Below are positions 42,822 through 53,300 of a stretch of DNA of 64,000 nucleotides, piece by piece (within the stretch, counting starts at the first letter, position 1; every line of letters begins with the position of its first letter). Origin of the DNA: Rhodoferax sp. (GTDB taxonomy: Bacteria; Pseudomonadota; Gammaproteobacteria; Burkholderiales; Burkholderiaceae_C); NCBI GenBank assembly GCA_030645355.1, contig JAUSNJ010000118.1, forward strand, positions 1-64,000, read 5' to 3'. Both the position numbers and the translations under genes were made by a program. Below the pieces are notes generated by a model. That model saw only the letters and a program-made list of their open reading frames with translations. It was not told where the DNA came from and searched no databases.

Positions 42822-44636
42822 TCACGTGGCCTTGGCGGCGTCCGGTGTACGCAGACGGATGTGCAGCTCGCGCAATTGTTTTTCGTCCACCGGGCTAGGA
42901 GCCTGGGTCAACAGGCACTGGGCGCGCTGGGTCTTGGGGAAAGCAATCACGTCGCGGATGGATTCGGCACCGGTCATCAGCGTCACGATACGGTCCAGGC
43001 CAAAGGCCAAGCCGCCATGCGGGGGCGCACCGTACTGCAAGGCATCCAACAGGAAGCCGAACTTGAGCTGGGCTTCTTCGGGAGTGATCTTGAGCGCGTC
43101 GAACACCTTTTGCTGCACATCCGCACGATGGATACGGACCGAGCCGCCACCCATTTCCCAACCGTTGAGCACCATGTCGTAGCCCTTGGAGATGCACTTC
43201 TCAGGGGCGGTGACCATCCAGTCCTCGTGGCCGTCTTTGGGCGCGGTAAAGGGGTGGTGGGTTGCGGTGTAGCGTTGGGCTTCCTCGTCGAATTCGAACA
43301 TCGGGAAGTCGACCACCCACATCGGACGCCAGCCTTTTTCGAACAAGCCGTTCTTCTTGCCGAAGTCGCTGTGACCGACCTTGAGGCGAAGGGCACCGAT
43401 GGCGTCATTGACGATCTTGGCCTTGTCGGCGCCGAAGAAAATCAGGTCGCCGTTCTGCGCGCCGGAGCGCTCCAGCACGGCGTTCAACGCCTTGTCGTGG
43501 ATGTTCTTGACGATGGGACTTTGCAGGCCGTCGCGGCCCTTGGACAGGTCGTTGACACGGATATAAGCCAGGCCCTTGGCGCCGTAGATCTTGACGAACT
43601 CGGTGTAGGCGTCGATCTCACCGCGGCTAATGCCGCCGCCTTCTACCGATCCACCGGGCACGCGCAAGGCGACCACGCGGCCACCCTTCATCGTCGCAGC
43701 GCCCGAGAAGACCTTGAAGTCCACGTCGGCCATAACGTCGGTGACTTCGGTGAATTCCAGTTTCACGCGCAGGTCGGGCTTGTCGGAACCGTAGCGGTGC
43801 ATGGCTTCCTGGTAGCTCATGACGGGGAAGTCACCCAGGTCCACCTTGATGGTGTTCTGGAACACCGTCTTGATCATGCCCTGGAAGATGTCGCGGATTT
43901 CTTCTTCACCCAGGAAGGATGTCTCGATATCGATCTGCGTGAACTCGGGCTGACGGTCGGCACGCAGGTCTTCGTCACGGAAGCACTTGGTGATTTGGTA
44001 GTAGCGGTCAAAGCCAGCCACCATCAGCAATTGCTTGAACAACTGGGGCGACTGGGGCAATGCGAAGAAGTGACCATCGTGCACACGGCTGGGCACCAAG
44101 TAGTCGCGCGCGCCTTCGGGCGTGGACTTGGTCAGCATGGGGGTTTCGATATCCACAAAGCCATTGGCGTCCAGGAACTTGCGCACTTCCATCGATACCC
44201 GGTAGCGCAGCATCAGGTTGTTTTGCATGTAGGGGCGGCGCAGGTCCAGAACCCTGTGGGTCAGGCGCGTGGTTTCCGACAGGTTGTCGTCGTCCAGCTG
44301 GAAGGGAGGCGTGACCGATGGGTTGAGCACCACCAGTTCGTGGCACAGGACTTCAATCTTGCCGCTCTTGAGGCCTTCATTGACTGTGCCCTCCGGGCGC
44401 GCACGCACCAGGCCCTTGACCTGGACGCAAAACTCGTTGCGTAGACCTTCGGCAGCGGCAAACATCTCGGCGCGGTCCGGGTCGCACACCACTTGTACAT
44501 AACCTTCGCGGTCACGTAAATCGACAAAGATCACGCCACCATGGTCACGTCGGCGGTTGACCCAGCCACACAGGGAAACGGTTTCGCCCATCTGGGCTTC
44601 GGTCACCAGACCGCAATAGTGAGTGCGCATAGCCAT
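42822..44636 (-). CDS. aspS: Aspartate--tRNA ligase
   Basis: This class II synthetase of 604 residues charges tRNA-Asp and perhaps tRNA-Asn. An N-terminal OB-fold ([26 protein letters not shown]) precedes the catalytic core with motif 2 ([21 protein letters not shown]), the bacterial GAD insertion and motif 3 ([16 protein letters not shown]). The first ATG at 44636 is followed by another two codons later. No GatCAB or asparaginyl-tRNA synthetase gene is visible here, so specificity for one or both tRNAs is open. It is part of the fmdB-DUF502-aspS run. Confidence 0.97.
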   Translation of the reverse strand: MAMRTHYCGLVTEAQMGETVSLCGWVNRRRDHGGVIFVDLRDREGYVQVVCDPDRAEMFAAAEGLRNEFCVQVKGLVRARPEGTVNEGLKSGKIEVLCHELVVLNPSVTPPFQLDDDNLSETTRLTHRVLDLRRPYMQNNLMLRYRVSMEVRKFLDANGFVDIETPMLTKSTPEGARDYLVPSRVHDGHFFALPQSPQLFKQLLMVAGFDRYYQITKCFRDEDLRADRQPEFTQIDIETSFLGEEEIRDIFQGMIKTVFQNTIKVDLGDFPVMSYQEAMHRYGSDKPDLRVKLEFTEVTDVMADVDFKVFSGAATMKGGRVVALRVPGGSVEGGGISRGEIDAYTEFVKIYGAKGLAYIRVNDLSKGRDGLQSPIVKNIHDKALNAVLERSGAQNGDLIFFGADKAKIVNDAIGALRLKVGHSDFGKKNGLFEKGWRPMWVVDFPMFEFDEEAQRYTATHHPFTAPKDGHEDWMVTAPEKCISKGYDMVLNGWEMGGGSVRIHRADVQQKVFDALKITPEEAQLKFGFLLDALQYGAPPHGGLAFGLDRIVTLMTGAESIRDVIAFPKTQRAQCLLTQAPSPVDEKQLRELHIRLRTPDAAKAT

Positions 44637-44651
44637 AGCTGTCTTTCAAGA

Positions 44652-44671
44652 CGCTACCGTTTTCGGTAGCG
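44652..44671 (-). terminator. Small hairpin between the DUF502 gene and aspS
   Basis: CGCTACCG and CGGTAGCG form a perfect 8-bp stem with a four-base loop. There is no T-tract, so it may be a weak terminator, an RNA stability element or part of the aspS leader. Confidence 0.4.
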
Positions 44672-44682
44672 GGTTTCGTAAA

Positions 44683-45366
44683 TTAAGAAGATTTGTTGTG
44701 CAATGCCGCAGGCGGCATATGCGCGGACGGGGGAACCGATCCCATGGAAATCACATAGGTCAGGGCCTGATCCACACTCATGTCCAGCTCGACCACGTCC
44801 GAGCGCGGCAGCATCAGGAAAAATCCACTGGTCGGATTGGGTGTGGTCGGCACATAGACGCTGACAAAATCCGCGCCCAGGTGAGAGGCCACTTCACCGG
44901 ACGGCGTGCCGGTCTGAAACGCAATAGTCCAGCTCCCGGCGCGGGGGTACTGAATCAGCAGCGTCGTGCGGAATGCGTTTCCATTGCTGGAAAACAGCGT
45001 GTCCGACACCTTTTTGACACTGTTGTAGATGGACTTGACGATGGGGATGTTGGTGAACAGGCGATCCCATTGCTGCAGCCACCAGCGCCCCGCCACGTTG
45101 GACACCAGGGCCCCGGTCACGAACATGAAGGCGGTGACCAGCAGTACACCCAGGCCTGGAATCGTGCGCAGGCGCCCAATCATGGGTGCCAGGCTTTCTG
45201 GTGTCACGGCGGCCAAACCCGACAACACGCCACCGAGCACCCCGTCCAGCGAACCGACCAGCCAGGACAGCACCCAGATGGTGATCGCGAGTGGCAGCCA
45301 CACCATCAATCCCGTCAGCATGTATTTTTTGAATGGCACGGAAACCCCTGGCTCGGTAGAAGACAA
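44683..45366 (-). CDS. DUF502 family inner-membrane protein
   Basis: This 227-residue protein has two N-terminal transmembrane segments (MLTGLMVWLPLAITIWVLSWL and PGLGVLLVTAFMFVTGALVS). The conserved soluble stretch IPIVKSIYNSVKKVSDTLFS follows, then a beta-rich domain ending in FFLMLPRSDVVELDMSVDQAL. Its function is unknown. The start is probably the TTG at 45366, two bases after the fmdB stop; the ATG at 45324 would remove a plausible cytoplasmic lead. The fmdB-DUF502-aspS order is conserved in betaproteobacteria. Confidence 0.87.
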   Translation of the reverse strand: MSSTEPGVSVPFKKYMLTGLMVWLPLAITIWVLSWLVGSLDGVLGGVLSGLAAVTPESLAPMIGRLRTIPGLGVLLVTAFMFVTGALVSNVAGRWWLQQWDRLFTNIPIVKSIYNSVKKVSDTLFSSNGNAFRTTLLIQYPRAGSWTIAFQTGTPSGEVASHLGADFVSVYVPTTPNPTSGFFLMLPRSDVVELDMSVDQALTYVISMGSVPPSAHMPPAALHNKSS

Positions 45367-45368
45367 AA

Positions 45369-45686
45369 TCAGCTGCCCGACGCGGCGGGCGCAGGGCCGG
45401 CCGCCGGTGCAGCATCTGCTTTGGGCGCCGCAGGCTCACTGGCGGTTCCGGTCGCAATCGCGCCACCTTCCGAAGGTGCAACCGCGGTCGACGGCGCTGC
45501 GCCTGCGCCCTTGAAATCAGTGGCGTACCACCCGGAGCCTTTCAGTTGAAAGCCCGCTGCGGTGAGCTGCTTTTTGAAGGTCGGCTGGGAACAATTCGGA
45601 CAGGTATCCAACGGCGCGTCGGACATTTTCTGCAATACGTCCTTGGCAAACCCGCAGGACTCGCATTTGTAGGCGTAAATTGGCAT
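45369..45686 (-). CDS. FmdB family zinc ribbon protein
   Basis: This 105-residue protein has an N-terminal zinc ribbon MPIYAYKCESCGFAKDVLQK with a second pair in TCPNCSQPTFKKQL, then GFQLKGSGWYATDFKG. The last 45 residues are low-complexity Ala/Pro/Gly. The name comes from a proposed regulator of formamide metabolism; that role is not established for most members. It is the first gene of an operon with DUF502 and aspS, behind a TATAAT sequence. Confidence 0.9.
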   Translation of the reverse strand: MPIYAYKCESCGFAKDVLQKMSDAPLDTCPNCSQPTFKKQLTAAGFQLKGSGWYATDFKGAGAAPSTAVAPSEGGAIATGTASEPAAPKADAAPAAGPAPAASGS

Positions 45687-45723
45687 GAATGTAAAGCTCG
45701 GACTTCAGGTTGCAAAGCCTTCA

Positions 45724-45729
45724 ATTATA
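45724..45729 (-). promoter_or_regulatory. Candidate -10 element for the fmdB-DUF502-aspS operon
   Basis: A perfect TATAAT is found on the minus strand 38 bases before the fmdB ATG, just after the ubiB stop. The -35 position would read about TTCGGC, a poor match, so an activator or extended contacts may be needed. Confidence 0.5.
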
Positions 45730-45738
45730 GGGCGCTGG

Positions 45739-47304
45739 TCAAAAAAGCCGAATACGGATCACCAATTGCATCACGATCATTCCCAGAGCGAAGCCAAGAC
45801 CCGTGTAGACCAGCCCCTGCAGCAGGCGATTGGTGCGTCGCTGCTCCACCAACAGCGCTGCTATAGCCTGCGACGTATCGGTTGTGCTGCGACGCAGAAA
45901 ACTGTGCAGCAGCTGCGGCAGTTCGGGTAAGAGTTTGGAGTAATGCGGTGCCTGGGCCTTGAGCTGGTCGATCAGTTTCTGTGGCCCCACCTGTCCCAGC
46001 ATCCACTGCTCCAGAAAAGGTTTTGCCGTGGCCCACAGGTCGAGATTGGGATCCAGCTCGCGCCCCAGGCCTTCGATATTGAGCAGGGTTTTCTGCAACA
46101 AGACCAATTGCGGTTGAATCTCCACCTGGAACCGCCGCGAGGTTTGAAACAGGCGCATCAGCAGCATGCCCAGCGAGATTTCACTGAGAGGCCGGTCAAA
46201 GTACGGTTCGCACACCGCGCGAATGCCGGCTTCCAATTCGTCGACCCGTGTCGAAGGGGGCACCCAGCCTGACTCGATATGCAACTCCGCCACCCGCTTG
46301 TAGTCGCGCCGGAAGAAGGCGGTGAAGTTCTGCGCCAGATAGTCCTTGTCGGACTCGGTCAGGGTGCCGACGATGCCGAAATCGAGCGAAATGTACCGGC
46401 CAAATGTCTTCGGATCAATACTGACCTGGATATTGCCCGGATGCATATCGGCGTGAAAGAAGCCGTCGCGAAACACCTGGGTAAAAAAAATGGTCACACC
46501 ATCGCGCGCCAGCTTGGGGATATCAACGCCCGCTTCCCGCAGCCTATCGACCTGACTGATCGGAACGCCGTACATGCGCTCCATCACCATCACGTCGGTG
46601 GTGCAATAGTCCCACAGAACTTCGGGAACCAGCACCAGTTGCAGGTCCTCCATGTTGCGGCGCAACTGCGCGGCGCTGGCGGCTTCGCGCACCAGATCCA
46701 GCTCGTCATGCAAGTGCTTGTCGAACTCGGCCACCACTTCGCGTGGGCGCAGGCGCTTGCCATCGGCAGACAGTTTCTCCACCCAGGAGGCCATCATGCG
46801 CAGCAGCCGCAGATCTTTCTCGATGGCGGCGTGCATGCCCGGGCGCAGAACCTTGACCGCCACCTCGCGGTGCTGTCCCTTGCGGTCCCGCAGCACGGCG
46901 AAATGCACCTGGGCAATGGACGCACTGGCCACCGGTTGCTGCTCAAAGGAAACAAAAATCTCGCTCACCGGCTTGCGCAATGCACGCTCGATCGTGGCAA
47001 TAGCCACCGCCGACTCAAACGGTGGAACCTGGTCCTGCAACTTTGCCAACTCGTCTGCAATGTCCAGCGGCAACAGGTCGCGGCGGGTCGACAACACCTG
47101 GCCAAACTTCACGAAGATGGGCCCCAGGCGCTCCAGCGCTTCGCGCAGGCGTTGCCCGCGTGGGGCGGACAGTGTGCGACCAATGGTCAAAAGCCGCGCC
47201 AGGCGCTGCAGCCAGGGTTTCTCGAAACTGCTCAGGACCAGTTCGTCGAGTCCGTAGCGAAAGACAACCCAGGCGATGAAGAAACCGCGGTACAGGCGCC
47301 TCAT
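45739..47304 (-). CDS. ubiB: Ubiquinone biosynthesis protein UbiB (ABC1 atypical kinase family)
   Basis: This 521-residue protein has the ABC1-kinase signatures: KxGQ motif [16 protein letters not shown], the Ala-rich loop [11 protein letters not shown], the catalytic [10 protein letters not shown] and LDFGIVGTL. Two C-terminal membrane helices ([19 protein letters not shown]) anchor it in the inner membrane. It supports coenzyme Q synthesis, probably through ATPase action on lipid intermediates. Its ATG overlaps the ubiJ stop by ATGA. Confidence 0.95.
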   Translation of the reverse strand: MRRLYRGFFIAWVVFRYGLDELVLSSFEKPWLQRLARLLTIGRTLSAPRGQRLREALERLGPIFVKFGQVLSTRRDLLPLDIADELAKLQDQVPPFESAVAIATIERALRKPVSEIFVSFEQQPVASASIAQVHFAVLRDRKGQHREVAVKVLRPGMHAAIEKDLRLLRMMASWVEKLSADGKRLRPREVVAEFDKHLHDELDLVREAASAAQLRRNMEDLQLVLVPEVLWDYCTTDVMVMERMYGVPISQVDRLREAGVDIPKLARDGVTIFFTQVFRDGFFHADMHPGNIQVSIDPKTFGRYISLDFGIVGTLTESDKDYLAQNFTAFFRRDYKRVAELHIESGWVPPSTRVDELEAGIRAVCEPYFDRPLSEISLGMLLMRLFQTSRRFQVEIQPQLVLLQKTLLNIEGLGRELDPNLDLWATAKPFLEQWMLGQVGPQKLIDQLKAQAPHYSKLLPELPQLLHSFLRRSTTDTSQAIAALLVEQRRTNRLLQGLVYTGLGFALGMIVMQLVIRIRLF

Positions 47305-47849
47305 GCAGCAGTTCCGTCCGTACCATTTCGACTGCCACGGCCGACAAACTGCTGTACCGCCTGTGCCATCACACCCACGGCCTGCACCATGGAATGTGCG
47401 GGCGCATCACCCAGCAGTCGGGCAAGGTCTTCTTCCATATCCCAACGGACGTTGTCTATCAGCCAACTCACCTCTGCCGCAAGCTGTACGTCGCCTTCGA
47501 TGCGTACGGCGGGCTTACCGCCCTGCATCAATTCCTGGGCAATCGCCAGCGGAGATTCTTCGGTAATCACCAGGGCAAGGTCCACCGTAGATTCGGCGGG
47601 TGCGACATCCAGCAGACCGGCGGGCGTTACCAGAACTTTGAAGGTCATGTTGCGCCACTGCACGCGAACCGTGCGGCCCTTGTTCCGGCCCAGCCGCTCC
47701 ATGGCCTGTGGCTCCTGCATCAGGACGTGATTGAGCAGCAATACGATGCGCCGGTGCGTCTCATCGACGGCCCACGCGGGGGGTGTCAGGGGGAGGTTGA
47801 AGTTCTGGAGAAAGCTCTCCAGCAAAGAAAAAGGGGACTGTGTTGCCAT
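47301..47849 (-). CDS. ubiJ: Ubiquinone biosynthesis accessory factor UbiJ
   Basis: This 182-residue protein has an SCP2-like lipid-binding domain ([60 protein letters not shown]). UbiJ holds the hydrophobic ubiquinone intermediates for the Ubi enzymes in the cytosolic complex. The assignment rests on this pattern and on its position directly upstream of ubiB, with ubiE one gene further. The C-terminus is short and basic. Confidence 0.87.
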   Translation of the reverse strand: MATQSPFSLLESFLQNFNLPLTPPAWAVDETHRRIVLLLNHVLMQEPQAMERLGRNKGRTVRVQWRNMTFKVLVTPAGLLDVAPAESTVDLALVITEESPLAIAQELMQGGKPAVRIEGDVQLAAEVSWLIDNVRWDMEEDLARLLGDAPAHSMVQAVGVMAQAVQQFVGRGSRNGTDGTAA

Positions 47850-47870
47850 ACTGGATTATGGCTCACCCCC

Positions 47871-47954
47871 ACAGCGGCAGCGCACTGCGTGTCGCTTTGC
47901 TCTCCCCCTTGCAGGGGGCAATACCAACGGCCCGGCGAAGCCGGTTCCGCGGTA
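47871..47954 (+). repeat. GC-rich dispersed repeat, copy 2
   Basis: This copy lies between the Tim44-like gene and ubiJ. It shares CACCCCCAC, the CTCCCCCTTGCAGGGGG hairpin and CGGCCCGGCG with the other two copies in the same order. An extra GCCGG..CCGGC-type pairing follows (CCCGGCGAAGCCGG). Confidence 0.6.
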
Positions 47955-47995
47955 TTCCTGGTCAGTGCGCGCGCTCTGGAGAACGTATCTTGCTG

Positions 47996-48967
47996 TTACT
48001 GCAACGCCTGGACTCCGGCAACCAGCCAGCCCCTGCTGCCATCAACCGGCTTGGTCATGTTCCAGACCTCACGGAAAGGGCTGGGTCCAGCCGAAGGTTC
48101 CTCCCGGATCATTCCGGAAAACTCCACACTGGCCATGTACTCGGCGGGTGTTTCTTCAATACCCAGCAGGCGGGCCTCCAGCATCACGACATCGGTGCGA
48201 TTGGGGCTGCCCGCTGGATGGGACTCGCGCTCAGCCAATTGCGCCTGGATCTCGCCCAGCATGGTGTCAGTCATCATGGCGCGCAGCGCCGGTATATCCG
48301 ACTTGTCCCAAGCGACCTGCAGAGTAATGAAGTTGGCCTTGGCGGCAGACAGGAAGCCTTCGGTGTCAAACCCGGCTGGCACACCCCAGTTTTGTGAACC
48401 GGTGAGCGCGGACCCAATCATGGATCCTGATCCAGCGACCGGTGCTTGAAAAGCCATGCTGGTACGCTCCCAAGGGCGCGCGGAAGCATCGTTGCCAACA
48501 TTTTCGGGGCGATAGGGTTTTGCGTCCACCACCGGCACATTGCCAGCCCCCTGAAACGCGAACGGTGCGCTCTGGGGCGCAGCGGAGGCGGCACGCCGAC
48601 GCATAAACCAGCCAATTCCCATCACCACCACCATCGCCAACAGAGCGTACATAAGGACTTGCCCCATGCCCTCCCCCATTCCAAGCGAGCTGGCGAGCCA
48701 AGCCAGTCCGAGGCCAGCGGCCAGGCCGCCCAGCATCGCACCCCACGGCCGCTTGGCGGCAGCGGGCGCTGCCGCAGGCGCGGGTTTGGGCGCCGCATTG
48801 GCCATATTCTGGCTAGGTGCTCCAGGGGTCGCTGGCGTGGCCTCGCGCTGCGTCACGTTGGAAGACTGCTTTCCAACCGACTTGCCGCCGCCCAGCCGTT
48901 TGGCGGCCTCCGCATTAATGCCCGAAAGACTGAGCGCCATAACCAGCAATACTGTCCAAATTTTCAT
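47996..48967 (-). CDS. Tim44-like domain protein
   Basis: This 323-residue protein has a signal-type N-terminus (MKIWTVLLVMALSLSGINAEA), an Ala/Pro/Gln-rich linker, two hydrophobic helices (LGGLAAGLGLAWLASSLGM and YALLAMVVVMGIGWFM) and a C-terminal Tim44-like domain (FITLQVAWDKSDIPALRAMM). Bacterial Tim44-like proteins are membrane-associated and of unknown role. I start at the ATG at 48967, shorter than the track ORF. It sits between ubiE and ubiJ, as in many betaproteobacteria. Confidence 0.85.
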   Translation of the reverse strand: MKIWTVLLVMALSLSGINAEAAKRLGGGKSVGKQSSNVTQREATPATPGAPSQNMANAAPKPAPAAAPAAAKRPWGAMLGGLAAGLGLAWLASSLGMGEGMGQVLMYALLAMVVVMGIGWFMRRRAASAAPQSAPFAFQGAGNVPVVDAKPYRPENVGNDASARPWERTSMAFQAPVAGSGSMIGSALTGSQNWGVPAGFDTEGFLSAAKANFITLQVAWDKSDIPALRAMMTDTMLGEIQAQLAERESHPAGSPNRTDVVMLEARLLGIEETPAEYMASVEFSGMIREEPSAGPSPFREVWNMTKPVDGSRGWLVAGVQALQ

Positions 48968-49019
48968 GATGTCTCCAAAGGAACTCGTTATCTGAGGTAG
49001 TTTCCGGATTTCACAAGCC

Positions 49020-49751
49020 TCAGCACTTGATTCCAACATGCAATGCCACTACGCCGCCCGTCAGGTTGTGATAGTCCACATGACCGAAACCACCTTTGTG
49101 CATCATGGCTTTGAGTTCGGCCTGCCCGGGATGCATGCGAATGGACTCCGCCAGATACTGGTAGCTGGAATCGTCACCCGCGACCAGCTTTCCCAATTTT
49201 GGCAATACCTTGAAGGAATACCAGTCGTAAATCTTCTCCAGCGGCGCCGCGACCTTGGAAAACTCCAGGACCAGCAGCTTGCCGCCCGGCTTCAGCACAC
49301 GGTTCATCTCGGCCAGCGCCACATCCTTGTGCGTCATGTTGCGCAAGCCAAATGCCACGCTCACGACGTCGAAATAGTTGTCGCCAAACGGCAGTTTTTC
49401 CGCGTCGCACACCAGCGTTGGCAAGGCAACACCCGCATCCAGCAGCCGGTTGCGCCCGGTGCGCAGCATGGCTTCATTGATGTCGGTATGCACGACCTGC
49501 CCGGTGCTCCCCACCTGCTTGGAAAAGGCCAGGGCCAGATCTCCGGTGCCGCCTGCAATGTCCAGCGCCTTGTCACCCGGATGCAGGTTGGCCACCATGA
49601 CGGTATAAGCCTTCCAAGCCCGGTGCAGGCCCATGGACATGAGGTCGTTCATCAGGTCGTATTTGGGCGCAACCGAATCAAACACGCCCCGAACATGGCC
49701 GGCTTTTTCCGCCTCGTCTACGGACTTGAATCCAAAGTGTGTGGTGCTCAT
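49020..49751 (-). CDS. ubiE: Bifunctional ubiquinone/menaquinone methyltransferase UbiE
   Basis: This SAM-dependent C-methyltransferase of 243 residues serves ubiquinone synthesis. The motifs are [17 protein letters not shown] (SAM loop), [24 protein letters not shown] and [15 protein letters not shown]. The N-terminus [36 protein letters not shown] is the UbiE signature. Together with ubiJ and ubiB nearby it forms a coenzyme Q gene cluster. Confidence 0.96.
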   Translation of the reverse strand: MSTTHFGFKSVDEAEKAGHVRGVFDSVAPKYDLMNDLMSMGLHRAWKAYTVMVANLHPGDKALDIAGGTGDLALAFSKQVGSTGQVVHTDINEAMLRTGRNRLLDAGVALPTLVCDAEKLPFGDNYFDVVSVAFGLRNMTHKDVALAEMNRVLKPGGKLLVLEFSKVAAPLEKIYDWYSFKVLPKLGKLVAGDDSSYQYLAESIRMHPGQAELKAMMHKGGFGHVDYHNLTGGVVALHVGIKC

Positions 49752-49775
49752 ACTGACAATAAGAAAAAGTGTCCG

Positions 49776-50189
49776 CTAATGGCTGGCGCAGCTGCTGCCA
49801 GACTTTGCCGCCATCGGGGTGTCACGGTCCACACCGGCTGCCTGGAGGCGGTCCAGGTAGTCCTGCCACAGGCGTTCCTGCTCGGCACCCAAAAAATACA
49901 GGTAGTCCCAGGAGAAAATGCCGCTGTCATGGCCGTCGGAAAAACGGGGCTGCACGGCATAGTTCCCAACCGGGTCCAGCGCATCCAGCTGCACCTCCCG
50001 CTTGCCGGTCTGCAGGACTTCCTGCCCGGGACCATGCCCCTGCACCTCGGCCGACGGGGAATAGACGCGCATCAATTCAAACGGCAGCCGAAAGTGTGCG
50101 CCATCCGAGAACGTCACCTCCAGCACCCGTGACTGGCTGTGAACGGTCAGTGCTTGTGGCGTTGGAGCGCCTGTTTTCAAACCCGCCAT
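49776..50189 (-). CDS. DUF971 (gamma-butyrobetaine hydroxylase-like N-terminal) protein
   Basis: This 137-residue protein contains the DUF971 fold: LEVTFSDGAHFRLPFELMRVYSPSAEV and ALDPVGNYAVQPRFSDGHDSGIFSWDYLYFLG. The domain is also found at the N-terminus of gamma-butyrobetaine hydroxylases and is thought to bind metal or assist Fe-S proteins, but this is not settled. The ATG at 50189 (MAGLKTGAPTPQ) is chosen over the long track ORF. ubiE starts 24 bases downstream. Confidence 0.87.
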   Translation of the reverse strand: MAGLKTGAPTPQALTVHSQSRVLEVTFSDGAHFRLPFELMRVYSPSAEVQGHGPGQEVLQTGKREVQLDALDPVGNYAVQPRFSDGHDSGIFSWDYLYFLGAEQERLWQDYLDRLQAAGVDRDTPMAAKSGSSCASH

Positions 50190-50305
50190 AGAGTGGATAT
50201 CCCGGATAAGTGAATAGTGGAACGATAGGCCAAAGCGTCCCTGGACGCCCGTCCGATTTTCGCACAGACACCTTGAAAAAGGGGGGCAGATATACCCCCG
50301 TCGGC

Positions 50306-53300
50306 TTATACCAACACCCGTTCGATGCCTCCGGCGTTGACCGTTGCCACATACTGCGGCATCCAATCCTTGCCCAGAATCTGGTTCGCCATCTCGACCA
50401 CGATGTAGTCGGCCTCCAGCAGGCCGGTCTTGAGGTCGTCCTGGTAGCGGTTCAGGCCCATCAGGCAACTCGGGCAGGAGGTGAGTATCTTTACGTTCTG
50501 CGCGGCGTCGACGGCGCCGCTGGTACGTAACTGGGCCTCGCCCTTGCGGATTTCCTCTTCCTTGCGGAAACGCACTTGGGTGGACACGTCCGGACGCGAC
50601 ACCGCCAAGCCGCCACTTTCGCCGCAGCAGCGGTCGCTCTTGAGCACCTTGTCGCCCACCAGGGCCTTGACGGTCTTCATCGAGTCGCCCAGCTTCATGG
50701 GGTTGTGGCAGGGCTCGTGGTACAGGAAGCCGCCCTGGCCGGCCGGCAGCGTGATGCCTTTTTCCAGCAGGTATTCGTGGATGTCGATGATGCGGCTGCC
50801 GGGGAAGATGTCCTCGAACTTGTAGCCCTGCAACTGGTCATAGCAGGTGCCGCAGCTCACCACCACGGTTTTGATGTCCAGGTAGTTCAGCGTATTGGCC
50901 ACGCGGTGGAAGAGCACCCGGTTGTCGGTAATCATCTTCTCGGCCTTGTCGAACTGGCCGCTGCCGCGCTGCGGGTAGCCGCAGCACAGGTAGCCCGGGG
51001 GCAGCACAGTCTGGACCCCTGCGTGCCACAGCATGGCCTGGGTGGCCAGGCCAACCTGGCTGAACAGACGCTCGGAGCCGCAGCCGGGGAAGTAGAACAC
51101 CGCCTCGGTCTCGCCCGTGGTCGTCTGCGGGTTGCGGATGATGGGCACGTAATCCGGGTCCTCGATGTCCATCAACGCCCGGGACGTCTTCTTGGGCAGG
51201 CCACCGGGCATCTTCTTGTTGATGAAGTGGATGACCTGTTCCTTGATCGGCGCGGTGCCTACCGTGGCCCGCGGCGCATTGGTCTGCCTGCGCGCCACCA
51301 GCGACATCAGGCGATTGCCCAGGCGCTGGCCCTTGAAGCTGAGGTTGGTCAGCGCATGGGCAAACTGGATGCCGCGAACGCTCTGCGTGCCGATGAACCA
51401 GGCCTGGAACTCTGCCATCGGGCGCCAGCTCTTCTTGCCCATCTTGCGCAGCAGGTTGCGCATGTTCATGGTCACGTCGCCAAAATCGATCTTCACCGGG
51501 CACGGCGACAGACACTTGTGGCAGACCGTGCAGTGGTCGGCCACGTCTTCAAACTCTTCCCAATGCTTGATGGAGATGCCGCGTCGCGTCTGCTCCTCGT
51601 ACAAAAAGGCCTCAACCAGCAGCGAGGTGGCCAGGATCTTGTTGCGCGGGCTGTACAGCAGGTTGGCGCGTGGCACGTGGGTGGAGCACACCGGCTTGCA
51701 CTTGCCGCAGCGCAGGCAGTCCTTGACCGAATCCGCAATGGCGCCGATATCGCTCTGCTGCATGATCAGTGACTCGTGGCCCATCAGGCCAAAGGACGGC
51801 GTGTAGGCATCGGTCAGATCGGCATGCGCCGGGAAACCTTGCGTCGAATTGGCCTCAAGCCCTCGTGTTTGCTGCGTATGTTGCTCTCTATTTCGTAGCA
51901 ACTTGCCTTTGTTGAAGCGACCTTCGGGATCGACCTTGGCCTTGTACTCCGTGAAGGGGCGTAGCTCTTCGTCGGTCAGAAACTCCAGCTTGGTGATGCC
52001 AATGCCGTGCTCGCCCGAAATCACACCGTCCAGTGAACGTGCCAGCGCCATGATGCGCTTGACCGCGCCGTGGGCGGCCTGCAACATGTCGTAGTCGTCG
52101 CTGTTGACCGGGATATTGGTGTGCACATTGCCGTCGCCAGCATGCATGTGCAGCGCCACCCAGACCCGGCCCTTGAGGATGCGCTGGTGGATGGCCGTGC
52201 ATTCGCTCAGGATGGCTTCGAACGCGCCACCGGTGAAGATGCCTTGCAGTGGCGCGCGCAGTTGCGTCTTCCAGCTGGCGCGCAGGCTGTGGTCCTGCAA
52301 TGGGGCAAACAAGCCCTCCACGCCATCCAGCCAGCCCTGCCATTGGGCGCGCACCCCGGTGATCAGCGCCAATGCCTGGGCCACCCGGTCTTCCAGTAAT
52401 TCGGCTGCTGGGATGTCATTGGCGTCGCCACTTTTGCTCAGGGGCAGGCTGCCGGCCTCAAAAAACTCGGTCAGCGCGTCGCACAACGCCAACTTGTTGG
52501 TGAGGCTCAACTCGATGTTGATGCGCTCAATGCCATCGGTGTACTCCGCCATGCGCGGCAGCGGAATCACGACGTCCTCGTTGATCTTGAAGGCGTTGGT
52601 GTGGCGCGAAATGGCCGCCGTCTTTTTGCGGTCCAGCCAGAACTTCTTGCGCGCCTCGGGGCTGATGGCGACAAAGCCCTCACCGCTGCGCGAATTGGCA
52701 ATACGCACCACTTCCGAGGTTGCGCGGGCCACGGCATCGGCATCATCCCCGGCGATGTCTCCAAACAGGGCCATCTTCGGAAAACCGCCGCGCTTGCTCT
52801 TGGTGGCGTAGCCCACCGCCTTCAGGTAGCGGTCGTCCAAGTGCTCCAGACCGGCCAGCAGCACACCCGAGCGCTTCTGCTCGGCAAACATGAAGTCGAT
52901 GATTTCCACGATGCTGGGCACGGCGTCCCTGGCATTGCCAAAAAACTCCAGGCACACCGTGCGGGTATGGGCCGGCATCTTGTGCACCACCCAGCGCGCG
53001 CTGGTGATCAGACCGTCACAGCCCTCCTTCTGGATGCCGGGCAGGCCACTCAAAAACTTGTCGGTCACGTCCTTGCCCAGTCCTTCCTTGCGGAAGGATT
53101 TGCCGGGAATGACCAGTTGCTCGGTGCGCAGCCGGGTCTTGCCGTCGGCCTTGAAATACTGCAGCTCGAAGCTGGCCACATCCGCATCATGGATCTTGCC
53201 CATGTTGTGGTTGATGCGCGTCACCTCCAGCCACTCGGCCTGCGGTGTCACCATGCGCCAGCTGGCCAGATTGTCCAGCGCCGTGCCCCACAGCACAGCC

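Noticed and set aside
44652-44671. GCTACCG..CGGTAGC hairpin as an eleventh 42-bp element
   Set aside because: The loop length would put ten and not nine bases between GCTA and TAGC, and no AGCCCTCG block lies upstream.
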